Of a stretch of 64,000 bases of DNA, positions 12,864 to 24,496 are shown piece after piece. The stretch is taken from contig CM073322.1 of assembly GCA_037043015.1 (NCBI GenBank), positions 34,369,364 to 34,433,363 on the forward strand, given 5' to 3'. Source of the DNA: Bryum argenteum (taxonomy: Eukaryota; Streptophyta; Bryopsida; Bryales; Bryaceae). Within the stretch, counting starts at the first letter, position 1. The number at the start of each line of letters is the position of its first letter. Both the position numbers and the translations under genes were made by a program. The notes beneath the pieces were generated by a model that saw nothing but the letters and a program-made list of their open reading frames with translations, did not search any database and had not been told where the DNA came from.

Positions 12864-15327
12864 AGGGGCGAACGTCGGTTGCTCATGGGTGATCGTCGGT
12901 CGCTCATGGGCGATCGTCGGTCGCTCAGGCGACCGCCGGTCCAGACGAGGCGACCGCCGGTCAAGTCCTACGTGGCGCAGTCGCGCACCGTATTGCTGAG
13001 TTGTACAGGCCACGTGGCAGCCACGTAGGATGGAACGTGGACAGGGTAAATCAAGGGTAACTTTCTGTAAAAAAAAATTCTATAGATTCTATTAGACATT
13101 CTGAGGCTCAATGTCTGTCTGACATGTCGTATTTGTGTGACGTCCGACAGTGTCTAATAAGACAACCCTAAGAAGAAGCAGGGATACGTAAGTCCCATCG
13201 GGCCCTTCTTGTCGGCCTTCATCCTACGCACGCTAGCTTACAACAAGGAGTATCATGCGATGCCACTGCTAATGACTTTCGGAGACATTCAACAGAATAC
13301 TCCGGCACCGCCATCAGTGACTGCTCATGCCACCATCGTAGTCAACTCCAACAAGCGCCCTCGAATTCAGTTCGAGGTGCAGGCAACAGAGGAGACAACG
13401 CAAATGTTGACTAGGGACCAAGTCCAAGAGCAAGCGGACGTCCTCAGCTGGGGAATGCCCGGGTGTGAGCGGTGAGCGGTAATTGGCGGATAATTTTTTT
13501 TTTCATGAAAGATTAAGACCCTATTACCACTCATTGGAAAAAAAATTTAAAAGTTAATGGCCCTATTACCATGTAATGGGTGGTTCTGAAATTTAGAAAT
13601 GGTTATTTTTAGGCATAAAACTACCCAAAACCGTGGATATAGGTCGTTTATCCATTTATTTTCATGGTAATGGGGTCCTACACTATTTCATAAATAATCC
13701 ACGTTTGCAAGTTTAAATAAAAGTTAATTAAATTATGGGCTGGCATCATCATGTGTAACCAATACAATTCAAATCATATACAAAATATAAACCAAAATTT
13801 GGGATGGCCCTTTAGGTAATCAATAAGTTTATTTTAGCGATTATAAAATTTGGTGACTAATTAGGGCTGACGTCATCAATTTCCTATTACACTTGTCACA
13901 ATTATTTGTAGATGCTTCGGTTTATAAAATCTGAAATTTATAACTACAGGTCGTCTTTCCGTGTCTCCTTGTAAGGTGTACAGAAAGACATTCACGTGGC
14001 ATTGTAGTGGTCCGAGTTCGATTCTCCTCGGCCTCGTTTGAGCGTTGCAGTGCGTCGTAGAGCAGCTATCCTGAGCTATACAAATATTGAACTAGAGCCC
14101 CTACCAACATTGGCAAGATTCAATCACTCCAATGGAAAATAAAGAAACGTTCTGAAACTTTTAGTCTCCATTGAGTGTAAAACTTAAACTTTTAGATACA
14201 CCGATGCATTGAAATTGGAGTTGAAGAAGTTACATCAAAATTAGGGCTGACGTCACCATTAAAGGCAAGTATGGCTTTAGATTACATTGTATTGAGATAG
14301 TTAGAGTAATACTTAAAGCACTTTGTCGGATGCCATGTAATCACTTTATCTTCCCTTACACGTTTATTGGTGTAATACCCGTGTTTAGGTGACTCGTGTA
14401 TCGGTCCAGGGATTCTGTAAAGTGACCAAGATGAAGTAGCGCTAAGACAACCAAACCCCAAACGATTCTAGTCTCAACTTATATTTTAGCCTTGCATGGC
14501 AAGGGTATTTCTTCGCAAGAGGGGATGCACAAAGACTCTTTCCCTTATGTTTACCGTGGCGGAAACCTCCACACTTAGACTCTTTCCTTATAAACACCCA
14601 CTTCGGCACACATTACGTCCTCACAACTAATCCGTCCTAGCCGTCCGAATTAGCAGGTCACGCAGGCCATCCTGGTTACCCTATCACACTTACTACAATG
14701 ACAGACTTCAAGAGCTCCGAATCCGGCTAGAAGACGTCTACACGTATTCCGGTCACGTACTGTGCTTGATCCGTCCTCTGAGACTACTGAGGAACCCAAG
14801 TCCGTGGCAGCTGGAGGTCGGATTGGAATCCGGCCTCACACACTCTACTCCCAGACCCTCCCAGACCGTAAAGTGTTTACCACAGCAGTTTCCCTCTCTC
14901 AGATACCTAGACCAGTTCAAGACACAAGGCACTCAAGAATACGCCCAACCCGACCTCAACTCCACAGAAACGATCTAACAAAGAATCCGGATTCCTAACT
15001 CCCAACTCACAACCCAGACATGGTAGATACGACTTTCCAAGCACTCAACCAAAAAGGAGACAAAGAAATGATCACACCGCATATGCGTATAAGAAGGTTT
15101 GATTAACACTTAAGCAAGGAATGTTTTAGGTGACAATACTTCCACCTATAAGTACTTTTAAGTCAACGACTTAGAAACCTAACTGGATTGCGGCGCCGGC
15201 CTACAAGGCCTACTCCTCAAAAAGCGGCACGCATCCCCAAAAAAAGATATTCAAACTGTCCTAGGCCGGATTCCAATCCGACTTCCTAACCCTGGCCGTC
15301 CTCTAGCTGCCGACCTCTAAGTACGTC

Positions 15328-17249
15328 CTACCTCTTCTTCCGCGAACTAACTCCGTGCTTCGGCCGCTTTAGTGGCGAGGCTGCGATCCGTCCTGCCTTG
15401 ACCCTCTTGCCCTTATCTGTTATCATATACTCGTCCTCGCTTGAGTCCTCGTCCGTGTTGTCCCCGCTCTTCAACTCTTCTTCTTCTGAATGCTCGAGGC
15501 CAATGTCGTGAAGCTTCTGGGCTCCAGGAGACTTCTCGTATTCCTCGGACGTGAGTTTCCTCTTCGCGGTACGGGTGTTCTTGGCCGGAGAATCCGCTAG
15601 GACGGATGCGCCTTCCTCCGTCTTCACTTTGGTCTTGCCCTTCGTGTCGGTCGGACTGGAGGGTCCAGCATCCGTCCTCTCAACCTTAACCGGATCCGGC
15701 CTCGGAGTCTTCACCGGAGTAGATGTGAATGCCGGAGTTACCATCTCCTTCATCCGCTCTCGGACAAAGTCTAGCAATACCTTGACCTCGGCATTGCTCT
15801 TCTCAATCTTGGTGGCGTACGTCTTCGCTGCCAAGAGGCACTTCCGGTAAGTCTCCGCCGTGAAGACTTCCGACTGCAGGATTCCGGCCTCGTACGGGTT
15901 GGCCTTTTGAAGCACCTCGGCCGGAGTCTCGCAAATCTCCACGAGTTTTACGACCTGCTCGTTAGCCGTCACCACGGCTTGCCGGCCGATCAGGAGTTCT
16001 TCCTCCCTTCTTCTTACCGTCTCCTGTAGACGCATGTTCTCAAGTGAGAGCTTCGTTACTTGCTTCTCCATCTGCCGGAACTGCTCCTCGGTCGGCTTGG
16101 AGTCCCACTTCTGCTTCACCTCCAACAATGTCTGCACTCCAAACTCTTTGCACATGTGCGCAATTAAACCTTGGTAAAAGAAGTATCGAAACTGGGCTTC
16201 CGTAAAGTGGTGCCATGCTCGCCTCATCGGATCCGAATGGTTGGCGAACGGACTGAGGGGTGGAGGAAGTCTGGGGTCGTTCGGATTCATGGGGTTCACC
16301 CAGTCCGCCGTAACCTCTCCATCTTCCACGGCCCTCGAAGCCTGTCCGCGCTCGGTCTGGGTTCCGGCCCCGGTCGGGTTCCCAGTAGGGGACGGGGACG
16401 GAAGAATAATTACCTCTGGTCCTGTCCGTGGTGGAGTTGTCTCGCAAGCCGGCTCTTGTGGCGCATCCGGTTGGACGTCCCCATCGTCTGATCCGACCTC
16501 GTCCTCTTCGTCATCGGAGTAGACGGCCTTGCTGTCCGCGTTCTCATCGGATTCGAACACTCTGTTGTTTTGAGACGATAATGCGATCTCGTAGTTCTAC
16601 TTCTCCTCATCCGTCAGGACTTCCTCCTTATGATACAAATGATAGAAGAAAGGGGTGATCGGGCTAGGTCGGGTCTTATCCACGTTCTCAACGAGCCGAG
16701 CGACTAAGTCTCGGATGATGATGCCCCAGTCAACTTCCCGCTCTCCTCGTACGGACCCCAGGACGGTGTTGGCGAGCCGGACGGTGATCCGATGCGGCTT
16801 GTCCGCATGGATAATCGGCGCTAGGAATTTGATCACCGCGCGCTCCCTTGGCTCCTTACAGTCCTCCACCGCGTAGCCGTTATTCTTGTGCGGGTTTCCG
16901 TGGAAAGCCGTCTTCGCCCACTTGTGTTTCCGGCCGCACAACCCTACTCCGCTATTTACGACCAGGCCGTAAACAGCCCTCCAGTGATTGGCCGTCCAGG
17001 AAGCCGGCTTCCCTCTGACCGTCCCCTCGAACTGGTTCGGCGCGCCGACCTTGATCTTGCGCACCATCTCCGCGTCGCAAAGTCCCTAGTGTGTGTCCAG
17101 CAGGCCGGAGAGTCCCATCTTGTCGAGGTCCTCGGCCAAGACCTTCTTCTCTTCTTCATCGACCGGAATGCACGGGAGTACCAGCTTGATCGATATCTTG
17201 AGCTCCTCCTACGCCTGAGCGGAAGCGGAAGCGAAGCTGATCCTGCCAT
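15328..17249 (-). pseudogene. P-element protein, about 650 residues, broken copy (P1)
   Basis: ATG at 17249 matches the P2 start (MA-x-S-AS). The early frame is shifted and has TAG where P2 has TGG (Trp-Gly-Leu), and a second TAG occurs near 16597; the frame from 16560 to 15328 is open. In order the protein has a conserved core (FEGT...TADHWRAVYGLV...CGRKHKWAK), a segment reading FLAPIIHADKPHRITVR, an acidic stretch, a Pro-rich linker, a long coiled coil (LSLENMRLQETVRRREEELL) and an acidic tail ending in basic KRPKH..SRKKR. The core recalls the putative plant transposon protein domain found beside plant retroelements; that is a resemblance only. No DDE triad or nuclease motif is visible. It may bind the element's DNA. 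Its mate is at 45198-63387. Confidence 0.6.
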
Positions 17250-17412
17250 CGGAAAGAAAACTAACAGAAAGTCGCGAGTGGATGGGCTGAGATCGGCCAT
17301 GGGGCCGGATCGGAAACTAAGGGACGGAAACAAAAAGACGGAAGGCAGGGGCGCAAGAAGACGAGAGGGCAGAAAAGCGAGAAGGCAGGTGACGACAAGG
17401 GCGGACGGGTCG

Positions 17413-17421
17413 CTTTTTATA
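17413..17421 (-). promoter_or_regulatory. TATA box of the P1 gene
   Basis: The minus strand reads TATAAAAAG about 165 bases upstream of the ATG at 17249. The same box is at 45026-45034 in P2. Confidence 0.55.
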
Positions 17422-18810
17422 GAGAGAGTCGGATTCAAATCCGACCATCATGACTTGTCCCGCCGCCATCATTGCCATCTCCGTACAGAGTTGCCTTCTG
17501 GATTGTTCGTCATTATTAAATTTCCCGCCACTCCGTCCTCGAGCCGCCGTATTAACTCCCATTCCGGCTTCTGACAGCACGTCCTCGCCGTTCAAGTGCG
17601 GAGTACGGGTTCGCGAACCCGTCTTTATTATTACAAACTATATTCTAACTATAATATTTATTTGTAAAAACGTATTTGCCTTATAGTATACGGCCTAGCA
17701 CATACTTAGGTCGGATTCTTGACACTAAACTTATTCTTAATGCGTATTAAAACCTATTGGCACAAAATCGAAAAAACAGGGTCCGACACACTTAGTGTAG
17801 CTTAAGCTATAAACGATAATCACGATAAATAAAAATATAAAACTATATATATTGAAAAACACATATAAATAGTATATAAGTAATAGATCATGGTAAACTA
17901 CGAATGTATGGCGCTACCATATCCAGTATCTATCAGAAAACAAATCACACACTAGGCTGAAGGTGTAGTACCATTAAAGTGCTGATCACACTGATCAGCC
18001 TCAAAGTCTATAAACTTAAGCACACTATTGCTATAACGTCGACGTGGAGTGTCAGACAAAATGGGAGATGGAGCTTGAACAAAATCTTAAGCAAGACGCT
18101 CAGCATACGATGGTAGGGTGAATTTTGATGGAGGGCTCTTGTAGGGATGAGCGTTGCGAGTCAATCGCTCTTTTAGACCTACGATCCTAAAAGTACAAAG
18201 AAAGTCAATACTACAGATTTATAAGTGTGTAATTTAAAATCGAGAAAGAGAATAGAAGATGGAATTACGCACCAATGAACTTTCGTGGCTTCTTCACGAC
18301 CGGTTCATCACAGTCACAATCTGCGGGAGGGGCTGATTCTCCACTTTCTTCATCACCGGGAGGACCATTCTTATAATCCGCTAGTACACCATCAAAGATT
18401 TCTTCGTCAGGTTCCATAGCGATCAGGTGTCGGTTTGAGCGCGCGCAAGCAATCACAGATGCACCTAAAAAATCAGAAGCTCACGTTAGAAATGCGAAAT
18501 GTATAAACAAATTCTAATGTAGAGTCTACGGAAACATTACCTGTACTTGCGCTCTAGTCGAAGACTATATCCCCCTCGTCCGTGAGACAATCGACGAAAC
18601 ACTGAATGAAGGAGGGGTCCTTCTCTCGTGACCCTCGCCATGGCGTACCATCCGGACGATAACGCAATGTCTCTTTGTCTGCAAAGTTACAGAGGTGGTC
18701 TTCCTCATCAGGTACGATAGCCACACCCGCGTATGCGTGTGCCACTTGCCAAGTTTGGAACTTCGGAAAAAAATCTTTACGAATATAGACTTTGATATGG
18801 AAGTAGTGAG

Positions 18811-19300
18811 TGTCAGGGACACGGAAACAGATGATAAGAATATGTGGAAACTAACAAGAACTGACAGGAGCTTGAATTAACAAGAAGAGTACACGAACAA
18901 CAACAAGAGAGATGAGCTAGAGCTCCAAGAGATGCGTTGTCGAGACTGAGGTTGCCCTCAGCCTCGACTCCTATATATACTAGCTAAGAAGAAGGTTCTC
19001 TAGAACCTTCCTCAACCTAGGACCTTCTAGGACCTTCCAAGAACTTCCAAGACCTTCCAGAAGCTTCTAGGGCCTTCCGGAAACTTAAAGGACCTTCCAA
19101 AAACTTCCAGAGACTTCCAGGAACTTCCTGAAGTTTCCGGAAGCTTCTAGAACCTTCTAGAACCTTCCTAAGTTGTCTACCTAGTACGTGGCCGTGACAC
19201 AGGGAATCTTCAAGGAATCTTTGGAGAATCTTTTAGGAAATCTTCAGAGAATATTTTAGAAGAACCTTCTAGAAACTTCTTGTGTATGTCCGTGACATCA
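18811..19300 (-). repeat. 3' LTR of the chromovirus
   Basis: It runs from TGTCAGGGAC to GTCCGTGACA (plus strand) and is near-identical to 24497-24983. Confidence 0.95.
18991..19283 (-). promoter_or_regulatory. Heat-shock-element-like array in the 3' LTR
   Basis: GAA and TTC triplets alternate at five-base spacing over most of this stretch. The best run is 19140-19167, six perfect alternating units (GAAnnTTCnnGAA...). A four-unit run lies at 19265-19282. In element orientation the array precedes a TATATATA box at 18972-18979. Confidence 0.7.
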
Positions 19301-19314
19301 CCTCCCCTTCTAGC
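19301..19314 (-). promoter_or_regulatory. Polypurine tract of the chromovirus
   Basis: The minus strand reads AGAAGGGGAGGTGA directly before the 3' LTR. Confidence 0.8.
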
Positions 19315-19828
19315 TTCGAGGTCTCCGAGAAGCAATGTTGTTGTTAGTCAATACCAATGCAGGAAAATGAAAATCTGCCGCATGACATCTGCAATAAACT
19401 CCAATTGTTGTTCACGAGGCAAGTGGTTCATCGGTCCTTGAAGCCAACGATAGTGGCCGACGCCTTCCACTTCTGACCAAGCGTGAACTTCTGTGTCTTC
19501 GTTATGGAATTGTCCTGCAAACACACCTTCTGGCAGACCATTGAAAGCGGGCTCGACCTCAAATACAATCACCAGCGATCGATTGCTCGGAATCCTCCGT
19601 CGGCGTCGTGGCGTAGGCGGTTCTTCATCTCTGGGTCGCCTTCGAGAGTTGGTTGGTTGAGATGGCATAACTGGTATGCTATCTATCTCTTGACTATCCA
19701 TGACTAAAAACCAAACTATGACTATAGAGAAATTCTATCTAGAACAAAATATGTAAATCAAATGTGAATCAAGGTTGTGTTCACTCTCCCCCTTTTATTC
19801 TCCTGAGTGGGCAAGCGTCAGAGAGAAG

Positions 19829-20338
19829 TTATCGTCGGAAAGGCTTATGTTTATGAGGATATCGTTGATGAAATTCCTGTACCTTTTCCGGCGCATTTAC
19901 AAGATTTTCGGCATGTTCCCACGTTCTTTCATTGATGTCGTATCCGCTCCAATGCACAAAATACTCCAAGTTTCCCCTTCTGCGCCGTGAATCCAGTACC
20001 TTATCCACCTCATATTCCTCGTGGTTCTCAATTTCGATACTAGGTGGCGGCCCTCGCACTCTTCCCGGAAAAGTCGACTCTCGATAAGGTTCCAATAAAG
20101 ACACGTGGAAGACTGGATGTACCTTCATAGTAGCTGGTAACTCCAACCGATACGCCACTGGATTGATTTGTTTCTGGATGGCAAATGGTCCCAATCTTTG
20201 ATAGTCCAACTTATCACACGGCCGCTTGGTCTTGATATTCCGTCGAAGCAGCCATACTTTATCTCCGATCTTGAAAGTAGGTGCCTCATTCCGAAATTTA
20301 TCTGCGGACGCCTTGTACAACTCTTGGGCAGTTTGCAA
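19829..20338 (-). pseudogene. Chromovirus integrase C-terminus and chromodomain
   Basis: This 169-residue segment has the GPY-like module (KIGDKVWLL, LGPFAI, VHPVFHVSLLEPY). A chromodomain follows at about residues 108-155 (YEVDKVLDSRRRRGN, then VHWSGYDINERTWEHAENL) with the aromatic cage positions Tyr, Trp and Trp largely kept. It is cut from the integrase core by frameshifts between 20338 and 20602. Chromodomains of this class steer integration toward marked chromatin. Confidence 0.85.
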
Positions 20339-20601
20339 TTGAAGTCTCAGCGTTGCTTGAAGTTCCGATAGCTGCTTCGCAAAATCTTCTCTCTTTGGTT
20401 ATTATTGGCCACCTCAATTCCATAAATCAAGCTTCGGGTGGTATCCGTAGTTGGCAAAGAATGGTGTTTGTTGGGTCGACGCATGAATAGTGTTGTTGTA
20501 GGCGAACTCGGCAAGCGGTAGATACTGATCCAATCGTCTTCTTTGATAGTTGGTGGTGCAACGTAGATCTTCGCTCCAATACTTGATTCACCCGTTCCGC
20601 C

Positions 20602-23084
20602 TCATCCGTCGGTTTGAGGATGAAATGCCGAAGAAAGCTTGATATCCACCTTCAATATCTCAAATAGAGATTTCCAGAACTTGGAGACGAACTGGGTTCC
20701 GCGATCCGACACAATATCATCTGGCAAGCCGTGATAACGATATACATTATCAAGAAAGAGTCTTGTCAGATCTTCGCCGACGATGTCTTCTTGCAAGGAA
20801 CAAAATGCGCCATCTTCGTCACCCGATCTACCACAACAAAGATCTTTGTCAAAACGAGTTTGAAGGCGGCAGTCCGTAATGAAATCCATGGAAACTGAAG
20901 ACCATGGTCGATGCGGGATAGGCAATGGCTGCAAAAGTCCATAGGGGCGATGCCGAGGGTTCTTCGACCTTGAACAAATATCACAAGAGAGAACAAACTC
21001 CTTCACATCCTTCCACATTTGGGGCCACCGTGTCTCACAAATAAGCTCCAATGTCTTGTTGTATCCAAAATGTCCTGCAGCTGGAAAGTCATGGCGTGAT
21101 TGGAGGACTCGAAGTCGTGTTCGTCCCTTAGGAATATACAGTCGCTCTTCAAAGTACAAAAGATCTCCCTCCACCTTGAACTTGTCATTATCAGCACGCT
21201 TCTTGATCTCGAGAGCTACAGAATCTTCAATTGTCGCAGTACGTATCTGGTTAAGGAAGTCCGTATCAATTGGCATGACAGTAGCGCAAATTCTAAAATG
21301 CTCCGGTTTCAGCAATGTGGTGCATTGTTGATCAAACGCTGCTTCTCCAGCCTTAGGCGCCAGATACGATCTCCTCGATAAGGCATCGGATAGTCCTTGT
21401 TGCTTCCCAGGCCGATAGGTAATAACAAAGTCAAATCGTGACAACGACATATTCCACCGAGCTTGACGTCGATTCAAGACTCGAGCCGACATAAAGTACT
21501 CCAAATTCTTGTGATCCGTGTATACGGTCACTGGATGTGCAGCGCCTTCGAGAAAGTGTCGCCACTCTTGGAAGGAATCTACTATGGCAAGAAGTTCCTT
21601 ATCGTGGATTTCATAATTGATTTCAGCAGCAGAAAACTTTCGAGAATAGAACGCCACTGGATGAAGCTTCCCGTCCACGTCCATCTGTGAAAGTACGGCT
21701 CCCAAAGCAAAATCAGAAGCATCGGTCTCCAAATAGAAGGCCTTTGCAAAGTCAGGGTGTAGCAGGACTGGAGCCGTAGTAAACGCCGTCTTGAGATCTT
21801 GAAATGTTTGTTCGGCTTGAGGTCCCCATTCTAGCTTGTCCTTACACGTCAATCTGGTGAGTGGAGCAGCGACTCGAGAATAATTCTTGATGAAGATCCG
21901 ATAGAAGTTAGCAAATCCAAGAAAACATTGTACGTCTCTAACCGTCTTCGGAACCTCCCATGATACAATTGCTTCCACCTTCTTAGGGTCCATCTTCAAG
22001 CCGTCTGTAGTTGCAATGAACCCTAAAAACTCCATCTCGGTTTGGTGGAATAGGCACTTCTCCAACTTGGCGTAGAGTCCTCGTTCTCGTAGTTTCTCGA
22101 GGACCAAACGAACGTGCTTCTCGTGCTCTTCTTCGTTTTTGGAAAATATCAGGATGTCATCCAGATAGATGACAACAAAGTCGTCAAGGTGCTCCCGAAA
22201 GATGTCATTCATCATGTGTTGGAAAACAGCCGGAGCATTGGTAAGGCCAAAAGGCATGACATTATATTCAAAATGGCCATACCTTGTACGGAACGCTGTC
22301 TTCTACTTGTCTCATTCCTTGATCCGTACGAGGTTGTAAGCTCCCCTCAGATCAATTTTTGTAAAGATCTTTGCACGCCCGAGCTGCTCCAAGAGACCAG
22401 AAATCAAGGGTAACGGGTAACGAATTTTCTTAGTTACTTTGTTGAGGCCTCGATAGTCCACGCACATTCGTAAGGAGCCATCATTCTTCTTTACAAACAA
22501 GATCGGTGCCCCAGCTGGCGACTTTGAATGACGAATGAAGTTCTTCGCTAGATTCTCGTCAATGTACTTCGCAGCTCCGCTAACTCCGTTTGAGAGAGAT
22601 TGTAGATTGGGCCAAAAGGCGGTTGTGCTCCTTCTTGCAGGTCTATGGCACAGTCGTATGGCCGATGCTCCGGTAGTATGTCCGCGTTCTTCTTCTGAAA
22701 CACGTCCTCAAAATCCTTGTATTGCTCTGGTATGCTTGCCGTCGAACTCTTCTCCGTGCTAGTTGGGGCTGCATAGATGACAAAGTCTTTGCTTCTTTGG
22801 ATGATCGCATTTAACGCCCTTGCTCCAATAAACAATGATTTCCCTATCTTGGGATGTCTACTAGGTTGGCTCTTGGAATGTTCTTTGGAAAAAGTCATTT
22901 TCCGCAACTTCCAATCTATGGTAGGGTTATGTTGTTCTAACCAAGAGAGACCTAGGATGACAGGGTTTGATGGGGTTCTAATGACATTAAAAACGACGTA
23001 ACTACTATGGTCCTTAAACGCCACCTCTATAGGTACTGATTCATGGGTGACACTGCCAGACAATAAAAGTCGTCCATCTATCAC
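20602..23084 (-). pseudogene. Chromovirus protease-reverse transcriptase-RNase H-integrase region, disrupted
   Basis: The protease C-terminal half (VILGLSWLEQHNP) opens the 22548-23084 frame; its catalytic DSGA is encoded near 23165-23176 in another frame. Reverse transcriptase follows: [19 protein letters not shown] at about 22500, [10 protein letters not shown], then TGA and TAG at about 22300-22315 where Gly and Trp are expected. MPFGLTNAP and the YLDD catalytic motif lie near 22257-22160. RNase H begins at LETDASDFALGAVLSQ and includes DKELLAIV and YTDHKNLEYF. The integrase zinc finger is HDFPAAGHFGYNK with CDIC; catalytic pieces are MDFITDCR, VSDRGTQF and FHPQTDG, with a frameshift between the first two. 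The MPFGLTNAP..YLDD type resembles Tf1/sushi-like chromoviruses. It cannot encode an active polyprotein. Confidence 0.9.
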
Positions 23085-23108
23085 CTCTACATAAACAGGT
23101 TTGGACTT

Positions 23109-24307
23109 CTATACTAGACGAATCTTGTGGCGCTTAGCAAATTCTTCATCTAAAAACAAGTAGATGCTCCCGAATCTAATAGAGCTAAAGTTTTGTGTTT
23201 TTGAGGACCAAGAGACAAGGAATTGTAAAACAACGGGCGGGTTGGACAGAAAAGAGGAACCTGATTGTTGTTGTGGCATTGAATCGTCCCACCGCATGGT
23301 GGTTCCCTCAGTAGGCCGGGCATCGTCGTTTTCCGGGATCCGCACTCCTAGTCTTAACAATGCGCCGGTTACGCTTCTTGGGGCAATTTCCAACCTTGTG
23401 GCCTTCTTCTCCCGCAGATAAACAGCGAGTCCTTCTTCCATACGCCGTTTCTTCTCTTCTGGAGTAAGAGCTCTGACACGTGTCGCGTCGATTTGCATGG
23501 CTTCTGCCTCCGAATGAGAACTCAAATTGTTTGCCAACATACTCGTGGTGTAGCGGCTCGTTTGGTATTTTGGGCGCTGGTCTTGACGACGCTGGAATAA
23601 ACGGTTGTCGCACTTTATAGCTTGGTTAATGACTTCGTTGAGCGTTTGCGGATCAGGAAGAGATAAAAGTAGGTTCTTCACATGATCCCTCAAACCCCAA
23701 TAAAACTGACTCACCAATGCTTCTTCGCCCCAGTTGATGTCACTAGCCAGTTGTCTAAAATCCGATGCGTAGACTGATGCAGAGCGCATTCCTTGTCGTA
23801 GTGATCGGATCTTTGTTGTAGCCCATCGGACCTTGTCATGTTCGCCAAATGCTTCTGCAAATGCCTCCAAGAACGTCTCAAAGTTGCTCAGAATTGGCGA
23901 TCGTTTCTCGAACAAGGGGGCAAACCACGACAAAGCTTGCCCTGTAAGCAGAGTTCCAACAAGTCCAACACGCGCCTCCTCCGTCGGATATCGTTCAGGC
24001 TGTAAAACTGTTATCAACTTGATTTGGTTGACAAAACCTCGAAACTTGGAACGCGTTCCGTCGAACTTGTCAGGAAGACTAACTCTAGGCTCCTTCCGTT
24101 GTTGAATCATTGGGTTTTGTTGAACCAAAGGTGTAGTCGCCTCCTCCGGTGTAGTTGCTTGAGACTGGTGAATCCTGGATGATGTTATCCCGGATGCTCC
24201 GTCATTGTGAAGTCTTGCCATGGCTCCTTCTATCTCCGCTTGTCTATGTGATAATGCAGCAAGAGCACTCATGATGGCGTCCAATTTGGATTCCAAATTT
24301 TCAGCCA
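23109..24307 (-). pseudogene. Chromovirus gag, zinc knuckle lost by frameshift
   Basis: ATG at 24307 opens MAENLESKLD and a coiled-coil start. The capsid-like retrotransposon gag domain follows (KFDGTRSKFRGFVNQI, LLTGQALSWFAPL, SDFRQLASDINWGEE) over about residues 75-240. The nucleocapsid finger is encoded near 23380-23420 in a different frame (CLSAGEEGHKVGNCP), and its second Cys codon reads Ala. After that point the gag frame is nonsense until FLDEEFAKRHKIRL, which belongs to the protease. Gag would form the particle that packages element RNA. Confidence 0.85.
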
Positions 24308-24496
24308 TACTAACGTCTTGATCTTTGACTAAATCTACGAAAGAAAAGAAAAAATTTGACAAGAGAACAATATTCGTTTAGAGGAGGGTAATCCGCAACC
24401 TCTAAAGCACTAGCACACCTTCAAGAAGAGGGGTAATCCACTCTCTAACAAGAAGAGACTAACTCTGATATTTGTGAGAAGGTAGTCTCGACAAAC

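Larger units (their letters stand above)
8088..13169. mobile_element. Element C: 5.1-kb non-autonomous MULE-like transposon
   Basis: Both ends carry AGGGTTGTCTTATTAGA, inverted, continuing to 21 bp with one mismatch. The flanks are CAGAAGAAGC (8078-8087) and AAGAAGAAGC (13170-13179), a 9-10 bp target duplication of MULE size. A subterminal ATGTCTGTCTGA motif followed by TGTCGTATT occurs near both ends in the same orientation. There is no credible coding sequence. The interior is GC-rich arrays of GGGCGACCG-type subrepeats (about 8290-8640, 9070-9200, 10960-11370, 12750-12990), an AT-rich middle (about 9500-10900) and a large foldback. It needs a transposase in trans. Confidence 0.75.
7490..13449 (+). 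pseudogene. Broken ORF of unknown function, split by element C and cut by MULE-A
   Basis: The frame opens at ATG 7490 and reads through a Pro/Gln-rich start and a Trp/His-rich segment. It stays recognisable after stops at 7796 and about 8029 up to 8087. After the 5.1-kb insertion at 8088-13169 the protein resumes (KKQG, then YVSPIGPFL) and runs to 13449, where the end of MULE-A begins. Joining the flanks (7490-8087 with 13180-13449) gives about 290 residues with two in-frame stops. I do not recognise a domain. Its place just after a candidate LTR and primer site suggests an extra or gag-region ORF of a Ty3/gypsy element. The alternative is a decayed host gene. Confidence 0.45.
14324..17788 (-). 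mobile_element. Element P1: 3,465-bp TIR transposon, class unknown
   Basis: The ends are TGTCGGA and TCCGACA, a 7-bp perfect inverted repeat. CACTT flanks it at 14319-14323 and 17789-17793. MULE-B supplies the uninterrupted MULE-A-type sequence around the site. The two ends show no LTR similarity to each other. Several internal GTCGGAT/ATCCGAC palindromes resemble the termini. It carries one gene on the minus strand with a TATA box. TG..CA ends with a 5-bp duplication would suit an LTR element, but no LTRs exist, so it is treated as a terminal-inverted-repeat element of unassigned type. Confidence 0.7.

Noticed and set aside
14324..17788. P1 as a non-autonomous LTR retrotransposon
   Set aside because: The ends are TG..CA with a 5-base duplication, but the two terminal regions share no direct repeat and the termini are inverted (TGTCGGA/TCCGACA).
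24463..24471. Initiator-Met primer-binding site of the chromovirus
   Set aside because: ATATCAGAG resembles the expected motif but lies about 25 bases from the LTR and lacks the TGG start, so it is not annotated as a feature.
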